Below, one piece after another: positions 38,171 to 46,298 of a stretch of DNA of 64,000 nucleotides (positions are counted from its first letter, which is position 1; each line of letters starts with the position of its first letter). A program made the position numbers and the translations under genes. Under the pieces are notes generated by a model. That model was not told where the DNA came from, searched no databases, and saw nothing but the letters and a program-made list of their open reading frames with translations. The stretch is from Cognatundibacterium squillarum (GTDB lineage Bacteria; Pseudomonadota; Gammaproteobacteria; Burkholderiales; Burkholderiaceae_D), in NCBI RefSeq assembly GCF_014652435.1, contig NZ_BMYU01000001.1, positions 434,001 through 498,000 on the forward strand. Reading direction: 5' to 3'.

Positions 38171-39070
38171 TTAAGTTTGGCTTACTGTGTCTGCAGCCGG
38201 AACACGCAGAATAAATGTCGCGCCACCCGCTGCCGGAATTTCTGTCAGCAGACTTGCCTGCCCTTTGTACAAGGCGCGTAAGCGTTCACGGATGTTTGAT
38301 AAACCCACACCGTCGTCGGCATGCATGTCTAAGCCGACACCATTGTCGCTGACTTCCACTTCCATAAACCCGTCCTGCAATCTCGCACTAATACGAATCT
38401 CGCCACCTTCGGTACTCGGCTCCAGCCCGTGCTTGATCGCGTTTTCGACCAGCGTCTGTACCATCATTGAAGGAAAGGCTTCCAGCGCCAGCGCTTCCGG
38501 CACATCAATGCTGAAGCGTAATCGCTGCTGCATCCTTGCCTGCATGATGTTCAGATAGGCGCGTGACAATTCGATTTGCTGTCCCAGCGTCCCCATCCCC
38601 TGCTGACGCATTTGCGGCATGGCAGAACGCAGATAGCGAATCAGGTCGGCATGGACTTTCGATGCCTGTTGCGGCTGTGTTTCAATCAGCTGACCAATCA
38701 GCGCCAGCGTATTAAATAAAAAGTGCGGTTCAATCTGTGCCTGCAGCGCAGCCATTTCTGCTTCTAACACGCGCCGCTCCAGTGCCTCCATATCGGCTCG
38801 CGATGCTGCAGCCACCGCTGCCAGTTCCGCACGGTGCTTACCACCGGCCAGACTTTTGATCAGGATGGACACCACAATCAGCCAGAATGCCAGCGGCCCC
38901 AGCCCCATCGTTCCGCCGATGATCAGCACCAGAAACGATACAAAAAACAGATACTTCCACGAGATGACTGCCAGCCAGTCAAAAAACTTCCACCAGCCCT
39001 CCCGCAACAAATCGCGTACCTCCAGCACAATACTGCGCAGTGACGGAGGTACAAACTCAGGCTTATTCAT
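38171..39070 (-). CDS. LytS/AlgZ-type sensor histidine kinase
   Basis: A 299-residue inner-membrane kinase. Two hydrophobic segments are near 32-80 (a short hairpin with little periplasmic exposure). The His_kinase motif is IEPHFLFNTLALIGQLIETQP, with the phospho-His in PHFLFN near 115. The ATPase domain has VENAIKHGLEP and SDNGVGLDM, then GLSNIRERLRALYKG. Its start overlaps the end of the small membrane protein gene at 39063 by 8 bases. It pairs with the LytTR regulator just downstream. Confidence 0.92.
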   Translation of the reverse strand: MNKPEFVPPSLRSIVLEVRDLLREGWWKFFDWLAVISWKYLFFVSFLVLIIGGTMGLGPLAFWLIVVSILIKSLAGGKHRAELAAVAAASRADMEALERRVLEAEMAALQAQIEPHFLFNTLALIGQLIETQPQQASKVHADLIRYLRSAMPQMRQQGMGTLGQQIELSRAYLNIMQARMQQRLRFSIDVPEALALEAFPSMMVQTLVENAIKHGLEPSTEGGEIRISARLQDGFMEVEVSDNGVGLDMHADDGVGLSNIRERLRALYKGQASLLTEIPAAGGATFILRVPAADTVSQT

Positions 39071-39371
39071 GATCTTCTTTTTTCTCGCTGTCAGGTGCCG
39101 GTAATGCGATCGCGGCAGGCTCGCTCTTTTCTGCGCTGTCTTCTGCCGGATTCACAAAGCATTTTACCAACAGTGCTGTCAGAACAAACACATTTGCCAG
39201 TGGCACCAGTGCCAGAATGCCACTCAGTATCCACACCAGCAAAATCACCGCAAACAGGCGCAGCCAGCTCATCGCAACAATCTTGGTGACAAACCACATC
39301 CAGCAATAATGGATGGTTTCGCCGGTTTGAATGACGGTTTCCAGAATCGGGTTACGTTGTGTGCTGTTCAT
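39063..39371 (-). CDS. Small membrane protein ahead of the LytS/LytTR pair
   Basis: A 102-residue protein read from ATG 39371, which has an excellent GAGGAGAGAG ribosome binding site. Two hydrophobic stretches (about 24-52 and 54-72) are followed by an acidic/Ala-rich tail rich in Glu and Asp to the C-terminus. It is the first gene of a three-gene unit with the kinase and regulator and overlaps the kinase start. It may modulate the kinase, whose own sensor region is short. Family not recognised. Confidence 0.75.
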   Translation of the reverse strand: MNSTQRNPILETVIQTGETIHYCWMWFVTKIVAMSWLRLFAVILLVWILSGILALVPLANVFVLTALLVKCFVNPAEDSAEKSEPAAIALPAPDSEKKEDHE

Positions 39372-39562
39372 GATCTCTCTCCTCGGGTGTGTGTTGAAAT
39401 GTGCTGCTGATGGACACAGTGTGCACCGCCCCCGCCCCTGCTTCCAGCTGCCTGCGACTAAGTGCAGCAGCAACGGGTTTAATGGCAGGATGGCGGGTTA
39501 AACGGGAGTGAGATTTTTCGTTACGACAGAACGGATGCTGAAACTGCGGTGTGAATGTGCGG

Positions 39563-40510
39563 TTAAGGGCGGATAAGTCGGGAGAAATCTCTGGTTTGAA
39601 ATGCTGTGACGATGATGTCACGCAATATGATCAACTGTTGAAACAGAGCAGGCTTAGAGGCGTACTTGTCGCGGTAGTAAGAGTCTATGCTGTCAAAACA
39701 CTTGCTATCGTGCACACAAAAGGTCAGCAATATCAGACTATTAGCCTTGCAATCCACGCCCAACTGGCAGGAGGCCCAACGCCAGGCATCTTCAACCAAT
39801 TCTCTGCGTCCATTGTCGGCATATGTCTCACCGTTGACCCAGTAACTTTGCTCACCCTTTTCGTTGTAATAACGGCTTGCTTCAGTCGCATAGAGTGCAA
39901 TCGTGGCGGGATCCTGCAACTCTGCAAGTCCGCTCATCAGTTTCAGGCGCTGTGTCGCAGTGAACCTACTTTCTTGTACCAACTGAAAAAAATCATTTCT
40001 GACGCGCTCAAGCAAATCTCCGGACTCGACAATTCCGCCAACAAATTCATTTATACCTTCAAGGCTGAGTTCCCTGCTGGTAAATCCATGACAGCGATAG
40101 CGCAAATCATTGAGTGCAGCCTGTTTTTTTGCAAACAAGCCGGCATCGGTGTAATCGGTTGCTTTGACATCTGCAACCTTTCTAATGAAGAGACAAATAT
40201 TGATCGCATCAAAAGCATACGTCCCACCACCTTCCTGCGGACGTTTTTTCGCCATTTCCGCAAAGGCACGCAAGTCCTTGCTGGCGTAAAACGCCTTTGC
40301 AATCTCCAGCGTTTTCCCTTTGGTCGGGTTTGGTGCAGCAGCAGGCTCAGAACTTGCCTGTACAGGTACAGCGGGCTGTTTATTGATCGCAACAAGCTGC
40401 GCAGGATTAGCCGGCCCAAGCGTGAGATCGGGCGACGTCTGATACCAGCGCCAAACGGCAAAGCCACTCACTGCCAGCAAAACTGCGACGCCTGCAATGC
40501 GCTTATTCAC
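39563..40510 (-). CDS. Unknown membrane-anchored/exported protein, duplicate copy 1
   Basis: A 315-residue protein of unknown function. The N-terminus MNKRIAGVAVLLAVSGFAVW is a signal anchor. A Pro/Ala-rich linker to about residue 65 leads to an alpha-helical domain with cysteines in INICLFI, RYRCHGF, ASCQLGVDC and CVHDSKC, which may form disulfides in the periplasm. It is about 95% identical over its full length to the neighbour at 40663 (about 16 differences by eye). It is downstream of copy 2 on the same strand with a 152-base spacer. Confidence 0.8.
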   Translation of the reverse strand: MNKRIAGVAVLLAVSGFAVWRWYQTSPDLTLGPANPAQLVAINKQPAVPVQASSEPAAAPNPTKGKTLEIAKAFYASKDLRAFAEMAKKRPQEGGGTYAFDAINICLFIRKVADVKATDYTDAGLFAKKQAALNDLRYRCHGFTSRELSLEGINEFVGGIVESGDLLERVRNDFFQLVQESRFTATQRLKLMSGLAELQDPATIALYATEASRYYNEKGEQSYWVNGETYADNGRRELVEDAWRWASCQLGVDCKANSLILLTFCVHDSKCFDSIDSYYRDKYASKPALFQQLIILRDIIVTAFQTRDFSRLIRP

Positions 40511-40662
40511 CGGTTTCTCCCATTCTTTGTAACGATTAACTGTGTACGCCGTTATGCAAACGCTGCCAGCGACATTGTCTGCGGAAAAACAGACAAGAAT
40601 TTCGCATCGCGGTCATCACACATAGATGTCTGTTTTGAATTGCCTCGTACCGAATACTGTCA

Positions 40663-41610
40663 TTACGGCTTAATCAGCTTAGAAAAATCTCTGTTTTGAA
40701 ATGCAGTGACGATGATGTCACGCAATACGATCAACTGTTGAAACAGAGCGGGTTTAGAGGCGTACTTGTCGCGGTAGTAAGAGTCTATGCTGTCAAAACA
40801 TTTGCTATCGTGCACACAAAGGGTCAGCAATTTCAGGCTGTTAGCCTTGCAATCTACCCCCAGCTGGCAGGAGGCCCAACGCCAGGCATCTTCAACCAAC
40901 TCTCTGCGTCCATTGTCTGCATAGGTCTCTCCATTAATCCAGTAACTTTGCTCATTTTTTTCGTTGTAATAACGGCTTGCTTCAGTCGCATAGAGTGCAA
41001 TCGTGGCGGGATCCTGCAACTCTGCAAGTCCGTTCATCAGTTTCAGGCGCTGTGTCGCAGTGAACCTACTTTCTTGTACCAGCCGAAAAAAATCATTTCT
41101 GACGCGCTCAAGCAAATCTCCGGACTCGACAATTCCCCCAACAAATTCATTCATACCTTCAAGGCTGAGTTCCCTGCTGGTAAATCCATGACAGCGGTAG
41201 CGCAAATCATTGAGTGCAGCCTGTTTTTTTGCAAACAAGCCGGCATCGGTGTAATCGGTTGCTTTGACATCTGCAACCTTTCTAATGAAGAGACAAATAT
41301 TGATCGCATCAAAAGCATACGTCCCACCACCTTCCTGCGGACGTTTTTTCGCCATTTCCGCAAAGGCACGCAAGTCCTTACTGGCGTAATACGCCTTTGC
41401 AATTTCCAGTGTTTTCCCTTTGGTCGGGTTTGGTGCAGCAGCAGGCTCAGAACTTGCCGGTACAGGTACAGCGGGCTGTTTATTGATAGCAACAAGCTGC
41501 GCAGGATTAGCCGGCACAAGCGTGAGATCGGGCGACGTCTGATACCAGCGCCAAACGGCAAAGCCACCCACTACCAGCAGAACTGCAACGCCTGCAATAC
41601 GTTTATTCAT
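40663..41610 (-). CDS. Unknown membrane-anchored/exported protein, duplicate copy 2
   Basis: A 315-residue paralogue of the preceding gene with the same signal anchor, linker and Cys pattern. The ATG at 41610 is chosen by comparison with copy 1; an in-frame upstream start would add 23 residues with no counterpart there. Differences are scattered, with a long identical block at about residues 75-150, and several are conservative (I/V, K/R). Both frames are intact, so both copies appear to be used. No domain name is recognised. Confidence 0.8.
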   Translation of the reverse strand: MNKRIAGVAVLLVVGGFAVWRWYQTSPDLTLVPANPAQLVAINKQPAVPVPASSEPAAAPNPTKGKTLEIAKAYYASKDLRAFAEMAKKRPQEGGGTYAFDAINICLFIRKVADVKATDYTDAGLFAKKQAALNDLRYRCHGFTSRELSLEGMNEFVGGIVESGDLLERVRNDFFRLVQESRFTATQRLKLMNGLAELQDPATIALYATEASRYYNEKNEQSYWINGETYADNGRRELVEDAWRWASCQLGVDCKANSLKLLTLCVHDSKCFDSIDSYYRDKYASKPALFQQLIVLRDIIVTAFQNRDFSKLIKP

Positions 41611-41722
41611 CCGGTTTTCCTGTTTTTGTCTATTTGCGTATTCCGTGCTTCCTGGTAATTCATGTCGCCAGAGAAACATTTTCTCAGCAGATTAACGGTG
41701 AAGTGCAAAAAGCGCAATAAAA

Positions 41723-41818
41723 CAGGTGAAATGCGGTGTTCAGCACAAGGATCCGGCGGTCGTCGGCAGAAAGTCTGGCTGTCAGAAAATAGTAAATGAC
41801 GATGGCTGCACAGTACCT
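41723..41818 (+). repeat. Dispersed intergenic repeat, copy B
   Basis: It starts GAAATGCGGTGTTCAGCACA at 41728 and carries the core GGCGGTCGTCGGCAGAAAGT. The tail is GATGGCTGCACAGTACC. It lies in the 316-base gap between duplicate copy 2 and nadC, next to a terminator. Confidence 0.85.
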
Positions 41819-41830
41819 AGCCGCATAGCC

Positions 41831-41874
41831 AAAAAAAACCACCGCAGACCAGCAGGTTTGCAGTGGTTTTTTTT
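41831..41874 (-). terminator. Terminator after nadA-nadC
   Basis: Imperfect 12-base-pair stem CCACTGCAAACC / GGTCTGCGGTGG (minus-strand reading) flanked by long A and T runs on both sides, so it can act in either direction. It lies 53 bases after nadC. Confidence 0.85.
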
Positions 41875-41926
41875 GCAGCCGACCAGCGCTGAAACTGCGC
41901 GCTAATCAAATTGCTAATCACATCAT

Positions 41927-42793
41927 TTACAGCACGCGCAGCGAGTAATCGGTGGCTTTGACGTCTTTGGTCAGGCTGCCGATGGAAATGCGGTCGACGC
42001 CGGTTTCGGCGATGGCGCGCAGCGTGGAATGATCGACGCCGCCGGAGGCTTCCAGCAAAGCGCGGCCTGCGTTGATGCTGACCGCTTCGCGCATCATGTC
42101 CGTACTGAAGTTATCGAGCAGAATCGATGTCGCACCGGCGTCCAGTGCCTGATGCAGTTCGTCCAGATTTTCAACTTCAACCTGAATGCTGACACCGGCG
42201 TTCAGCGCGAATGCCTGTTGCATCGCCGGCGCGATACCGCCCGCGGCGGCGATATGGTTTTCCTTGATCAGAATGCCGTCGTACAGTGCCAGACGCTGGT
42301 TTTTACCGCCGCCGACGCGAACTGCGTATTTCTGCGCCAGACGCAGGCCAGGCAGCGTTTTGCGGGTATCCAGCACGGCAGCGCGGGTGCCTTCGGTCAG
42401 TACTGCGTAGTGACGGGTTTTAGTGGCAACACCGGACAGCAATTGCAGGAAGTTCAGCGCGGAACGTTCTGCGGTCAGCAGCGCGCGTGCGGGTGCTTCG
42501 ATGCGGCATACCACGCTGTCGGCACGCATCAGATCGCCTTCGGCATATTGCCAGTCAACGACGATACTGGAATCGCAGGCTTGCATCACCGCATCAAACC
42601 ACGGTGCGCCGCACAGTACGGCATCTTCGCGCACAATCACTTGTGCTTTCACACGTTCTTCCGCCGGTACCAGCAGGCCGGTCAGATCGCCGCTGCCGAC
42701 ATCTTCTGCCAGTGCGTCGCGGATATTGCGCTCAAACGCTTGCTGCAGGTCTGCATCAAACGGTGCATGCGCATTGTTGAGGTTGCTAGACAT
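41927..42793 (-). CDS. nadC: Nicotinate-nucleotide pyrophosphorylase (quinolinate phosphoribosyltransferase)
   Basis: A 288-residue enzyme that converts quinolinate and PRPP to nicotinate mononucleotide. ATG 42793 is chosen as it gives the normal N-terminus with IRDALAEDVGSGDLTG; the frame stays open further upstream only as read-through in nadA. Signatures are ERSALNFLQLLSGVAT, DTRKTLPGLRLAQKYAVRVGGG, IQVEVENLDEL and the closing ASGGVDHSTLRAIAETGVDRISIG. It follows nadA after 28 bases on the same strand. Confidence 0.96.
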   Translation of the reverse strand: MSSNLNNAHAPFDADLQQAFERNIRDALAEDVGSGDLTGLLVPAEERVKAQVIVREDAVLCGAPWFDAVMQACDSSIVVDWQYAEGDLMRADSVVCRIEAPARALLTAERSALNFLQLLSGVATKTRHYAVLTEGTRAAVLDTRKTLPGLRLAQKYAVRVGGGKNQRLALYDGILIKENHIAAAGGIAPAMQQAFALNAGVSIQVEVENLDELHQALDAGATSILLDNFSTDMMREAVSINAGRALLEASGGVDHSTLRAIAETGVDRISIGSLTKDVKATDYSLRVL

Positions 42794-42821
42794 AAGAGAC
42801 TTTCTCTGAAAATAAAGCGGA

Positions 42822-43958
42822 TCAGGCCGGACCGATGTTCTGGAACAGCGCACCGTCTTTGGCCAGATCGCCGGACGGACGCACATTCGCTTTCTTCGCT
42901 GCAGCGAAGTCCAGCATACGGTCGATACAGGTTTTGGCTTTCTGTGCGATGGCGGTATCAACGTTGATTTCATTGCTGCCGGTTTCCAGCACGTGCAGCA
43001 GATTGCGCAAGCCATTCATCGCCATCCACGGGCAATGCGCGCAGCTCTTGCAAGTGGCGCTGTTGCCGGCAGTCGGCGCAACGATAAAGCGTTTGCCCGG
43101 CGCAGCCATTTGCATTTTGTGCAGAATGCCGTTGTCGGTGGCGACGATGAATTCCTGCGCATCCATGGTTTGCGCGGCATGAATCAGTTGCGAAGTGGAG
43201 CCGACCACATCGGCCTGTGCCACTACAGACGCTGGCGATTCCGGATGCACCAGCACTTTGGCGTTCGGATATTCCGCCTTCATCACATCCAGTTCCACGC
43301 CTTTGAATTCATCATGCACCAGACAGGAACCCTGCCACAGCAGCATGTCAGCGCCGGTTTCTTTCTGAATGTAGCTGCCCAGATGTTTGTCCGGCGCCCA
43401 CAGAATTTTTTTGCCTTGTGCATGCAGGTAGCGCACGATGTCCAGACCGATGCTGGAAGTCACCATCCAGTCGGCGCGTGCTTTGACGGCGGCGCTGGTG
43501 TTGGCATACACCACCACGGTGCGGTCAGGATGGGCATCGCAGAACGCCGCGAATTCATTCGCATCACAGCCCAGATCCAGCGAACAGGTCGCATCCAGAT
43601 CCGGCATCAGAATGGTTTTTTCCGGGCTCAGAATTTTGGCGGTTTCGCCCATAAAGCGCACACCGGCCACGATCAGGGTTTTAGCTTCATGATCACGGCC
43701 AAAACGCGCCATTTCCAGCGAATCAGATACGCAGCCGCCGGTTTCTTCGGCCAGATCCTGCAAGTCCGCATCCACATAGTAATGCGCCACCAGTACCGCC
43801 TGCTTTTCTTTCAGCAAGGCACGGATACGGTTTTTCAGGGCGATTTTTTCTTCCGGTGTCGGCATATCCGGCACTTTGGCCCACGCATTGGCGACACAAC
43901 TGCTGCCTTCTTCCATTAAAGGACGTTCAAATTCAACGACTTTGGTAGCTTCCATCAT
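42822..43958 (-). CDS. nadA: Quinolinate synthase
   Basis: A 378-residue 4Fe-4S enzyme that condenses iminoaspartate with dihydroxyacetone phosphate. Signatures are [29 protein letters not shown] (substrate and cluster region), FMGETAKIL, the [10 protein letters not shown] region and the late [13 protein letters not shown], together giving the three cluster cysteines typical of the family. It forms a two-gene unit with nadC. The upstream region carries near-palindromic TATAC/GGGG sequences that may be an operator. Confidence 0.96.
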   Translation of the reverse strand: MMEATKVVEFERPLMEEGSSCVANAWAKVPDMPTPEEKIALKNRIRALLKEKQAVLVAHYYVDADLQDLAEETGGCVSDSLEMARFGRDHEAKTLIVAGVRFMGETAKILSPEKTILMPDLDATCSLDLGCDANEFAAFCDAHPDRTVVVYANTSAAVKARADWMVTSSIGLDIVRYLHAQGKKILWAPDKHLGSYIQKETGADMLLWQGSCLVHDEFKGVELDVMKAEYPNAKVLVHPESPASVVAQADVVGSTSQLIHAAQTMDAQEFIVATDNGILHKMQMAAPGKRFIVAPTAGNSATCKSCAHCPWMAMNGLRNLLHVLETGSNEINVDTAIAQKAKTCIDRMLDFAAAKKANVRPSGDLAKDGALFQNIGPA

Positions 43959-44004
43959 TCTCTGCCTATCGCCGGAAGCACGCTGGAAGGCGTTCCGGCA
44001 TCAA

Positions 44005-44028
44005 AATATACTCCCCCGGGGTATATAA
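44005..44028. promoter_or_regulatory. Near-palindrome upstream of nadA, possible operator
   Basis: TATACTCCCCCGGGGTATA is an inverted repeat with one unpaired base, about 50 bases before the nadA start. A related half, CATATACCCCCTG, lies at 44068-44080 in the same region. No matching regulator gene is adjacent, so the role is inferred only from position and symmetry. Confidence 0.4.
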
Positions 44029-44101
44029 AAAGGCCCAGTGTTTACGCTGACAATAGGCCGGTTTTGGCATATACCCCCTGTTTTTCAGGGAAATTGAGGA
44101 T

Positions 44102-44140
44102 AAAAAACGCCGGTTGCGCTGTGGGCGGAACCGGCGTTGG
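44102..44140 (-). terminator. Terminator after the M13 peptidase gene
   Basis: Ten-base-pair stem AACGCCGGTT / AACCGGCGTT (44106-44115 and 44129-44138). On the minus strand it is followed by TTTT. It lies 31 bases after the peptidase stop. Confidence 0.8.
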
Positions 44141-44169
44141 GATCACAGCAAAGGCGATAGTATACGCTG

Positions 44170-46233
44170 TTACCAGATATTCACACGCTTTGCCTCAGTA
44201 CGCAGTGGCGAACGCTTGCCTTCGCAACGGAAAGCCGCACTGAATTCCGGCATATTTGCCAGCGGTGCCAGCACACGGTATTTGTCCGGCGAGTGCGGAT
44301 CAGTTGCCAGCGTCATGCGCAGCATTTCATCACGGATATTGCTGCGGAAGCTTTGCGCATTTGCGACGAAGAAGCGTTGTTCGGCTGTCAGACCATCCAG
44401 TTCCGGTTGCGGGTTTTTCGCCAGCGCTTTACGCAATGCCGCCAGCGCAATCTTCATCCCGCCCAGATCGGCAATGTTTTCACCGGCAGTCAGCTTGCCG
44501 TTGATATGCAGCTTGTCGATAGGATTGTATTCGCCAAACTGCACTTCAATCGCTTTGGCACGGCGCACGAATTCTTTTTCATCCGACTTGGTCCACCAGC
44601 TTTTCAGATTGCCTTCGGCATCAAACTGACGGCCTTCATCATCAAATGCATGGGTCAGTTCATGGCCGATGGTGGCACCGGTATTGCCGTAATTCGCTGC
44701 CAGATCGCCCTGCACATGGTACAGCGGCGCCTGCAGAATACCGGCCGGGAACACGATTTCATTCATGCTCGGGTTGTAATACGCATTCACGGTTTGCGGT
44801 GTCATACCCCATTCGGTGCGGTCTATCGGCTTGCCGAGGCGATTAATCATGCGCTGATATTCAAATGCAGACGCACGTTTCACGTTACCGGCGTAATCAT
44901 CACGCTTGATTTGCAGACCGCTGTAATCGCGCCAGACATCCGGATAACCGATCTTCACCATAATGCTGTCCAGCTTTTTGTAAGCCTGCTGCTTGGTCAC
45001 ATCCGACATCCAGCTCAGGCCGGCGATGTTTTCACGCATCGCTTCTTTGATGTTATTCACCATGTCCAGCACACCTGCCTTGGCTTCCGGCCCGAATTGC
45101 TGTGCCACATACAATTGCCCCAGCGATTCGCCTGCACTGTGATCCAGCACTTCGAGCACGCGCTTCCAGCGCGGCGATAATTCTTTGGTGCCTGCCAGTT
45201 TCTGTCCGTTGAACGCAAAATTCTGTTCAACAAAGGCTTTGCTCAGATACGGCGCATAGCTGCTGACCACATCCCAGCGCAACAGCAATTGCCAGTCGCT
45301 GACCGGTACGGATTGCATTAACTGATCCAGACCTTTAAAGAAGGCAGGATGGGCGATATTCAGCGGGCCCGGATCTTTCACGCCTGCCGCTTCAAAGAAG
45401 GCTTTCCAGTCGGTGCGCGGTGCCATTTTTTGCAAGCCGGCCAGATCGGATAAGTGATAGCTGGCTTCCGGATCGCGTAATGCCACTTTATCCATACTGA
45501 CTTTCGCCAGACGGGTTTCCAGCGCCAGAATGCGTTTTGCCGCATCAGCCGCCGCCGCTTCGCTGTCGCCCGCCAGCACCAGCATGCTGGCCACATGCTT
45601 CAGGTAAGCGGCGCGGATGTCTTTGCTTGCTTTATCCTGTTTCAGATAATAGTCGCGGTCTGGCAGACTCAAACCACCCTGTGAGATTTGTGCGATATAA
45701 CGGCTGGCGTTTTTGGTATCCTGATCCACCACGAAGCCAAAACCACTGCTGATGCCTTCACGGTGAAATTCACCAATTACCTGCATTAACTGCGTGCGGT
45801 CTTTGATCGCAGCCACTTTTTGCAAGGCTGGCTGCATCGGTTGCGCACCCAGTTGCTCAATCCGCGCTTCATCCATGCCACTGGCGAAAAAATCACCGAC
45901 CAGTTTTTCACTGCCTTTCGCATCCGCTTTATTCACCGCTGCTTCCGCCAGCGTGCGCAGAATATTCAGGTTGCGCTCGTTCACTTCTTCGTAGGCGCTG
46001 TAGCGGGAACGGTCTGCCGGTACCGGATTATTTTTCAGCCAGACACCATTCGCAAATTCGTAAAAGTCAGTACAGGCATCGGCTTTGCGGTTCATGGTAT
46101 CTGCCTGCAGTACCAGCGCATTCGAGACAGTAGTTACAGGAGTCACAGCAACCGCAGACGCTGAGACACCGGCAATGGCCAGCGCCATCAGGCAAGGTTT
46201 CAGTTTCTTCAAAAAGTGAGACTGGATTTTCAT
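44170..46233 (-). CDS. M13 (neprilysin/PepO-like) zinc metallopeptidase, exported
   Basis: A 687-residue secreted or periplasmic endopeptidase. A signal peptide (about 1-30, ending ASAVA) is followed by the M13_N domain with ADACTDFYEFANGVWLKNNPVPAD. The catalytic domain has NAYYNPSMNEIVFPAGILQ, the zinc site HELTHAFDDEGRQFD (near 525) and the third ligand in AGENIADLGG. The C-terminus FRCEGKRSPL is the usual M13 ending, followed by a short extension to VNIW. M13 enzymes cleave small peptides; the role here is probably nutrient peptide use. Confidence 0.94.
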   Translation of the reverse strand: MKIQSHFLKKLKPCLMALAIAGVSASAVAVTPVTTVSNALVLQADTMNRKADACTDFYEFANGVWLKNNPVPADRSRYSAYEEVNERNLNILRTLAEAAVNKADAKGSEKLVGDFFASGMDEARIEQLGAQPMQPALQKVAAIKDRTQLMQVIGEFHREGISSGFGFVVDQDTKNASRYIAQISQGGLSLPDRDYYLKQDKASKDIRAAYLKHVASMLVLAGDSEAAAADAAKRILALETRLAKVSMDKVALRDPEASYHLSDLAGLQKMAPRTDWKAFFEAAGVKDPGPLNIAHPAFFKGLDQLMQSVPVSDWQLLLRWDVVSSYAPYLSKAFVEQNFAFNGQKLAGTKELSPRWKRVLEVLDHSAGESLGQLYVAQQFGPEAKAGVLDMVNNIKEAMRENIAGLSWMSDVTKQQAYKKLDSIMVKIGYPDVWRDYSGLQIKRDDYAGNVKRASAFEYQRMINRLGKPIDRTEWGMTPQTVNAYYNPSMNEIVFPAGILQAPLYHVQGDLAANYGNTGATIGHELTHAFDDEGRQFDAEGNLKSWWTKSDEKEFVRRAKAIEVQFGEYNPIDKLHINGKLTAGENIADLGGMKIALAALRKALAKNPQPELDGLTAEQRFFVANAQSFRSNIRDEMLRMTLATDPHSPDKYRVLAPLANMPEFSAAFRCEGKRSPLRTEAKRVNIW

Positions 46234-46298
46234 CGTGTTAATTTTTTCTTTATATAAATCGTTAAAGCAGTTCGGCTGGCATTTTCGATAATGCGCCG

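Noticed and set aside
39551-41658. Long open frames on the plus strand opposite the duplicated 315-residue genes (up to 382 codons).
   Set aside because: They are mirror frames of the real genes: the minus-strand products have a signal anchor and start signals, while the plus-strand ones have unnatural Cys/Arg-rich sequence.
42794-43015. An upstream extension of nadC.
   Set aside because: It reads out of frame through the end of nadA; nadC has its normal start at 42793.
42993-43919. A 308-codon plus-strand frame opposite nadA.
   Set aside because: Antisense shadow; the nadA protein is unmistakable.
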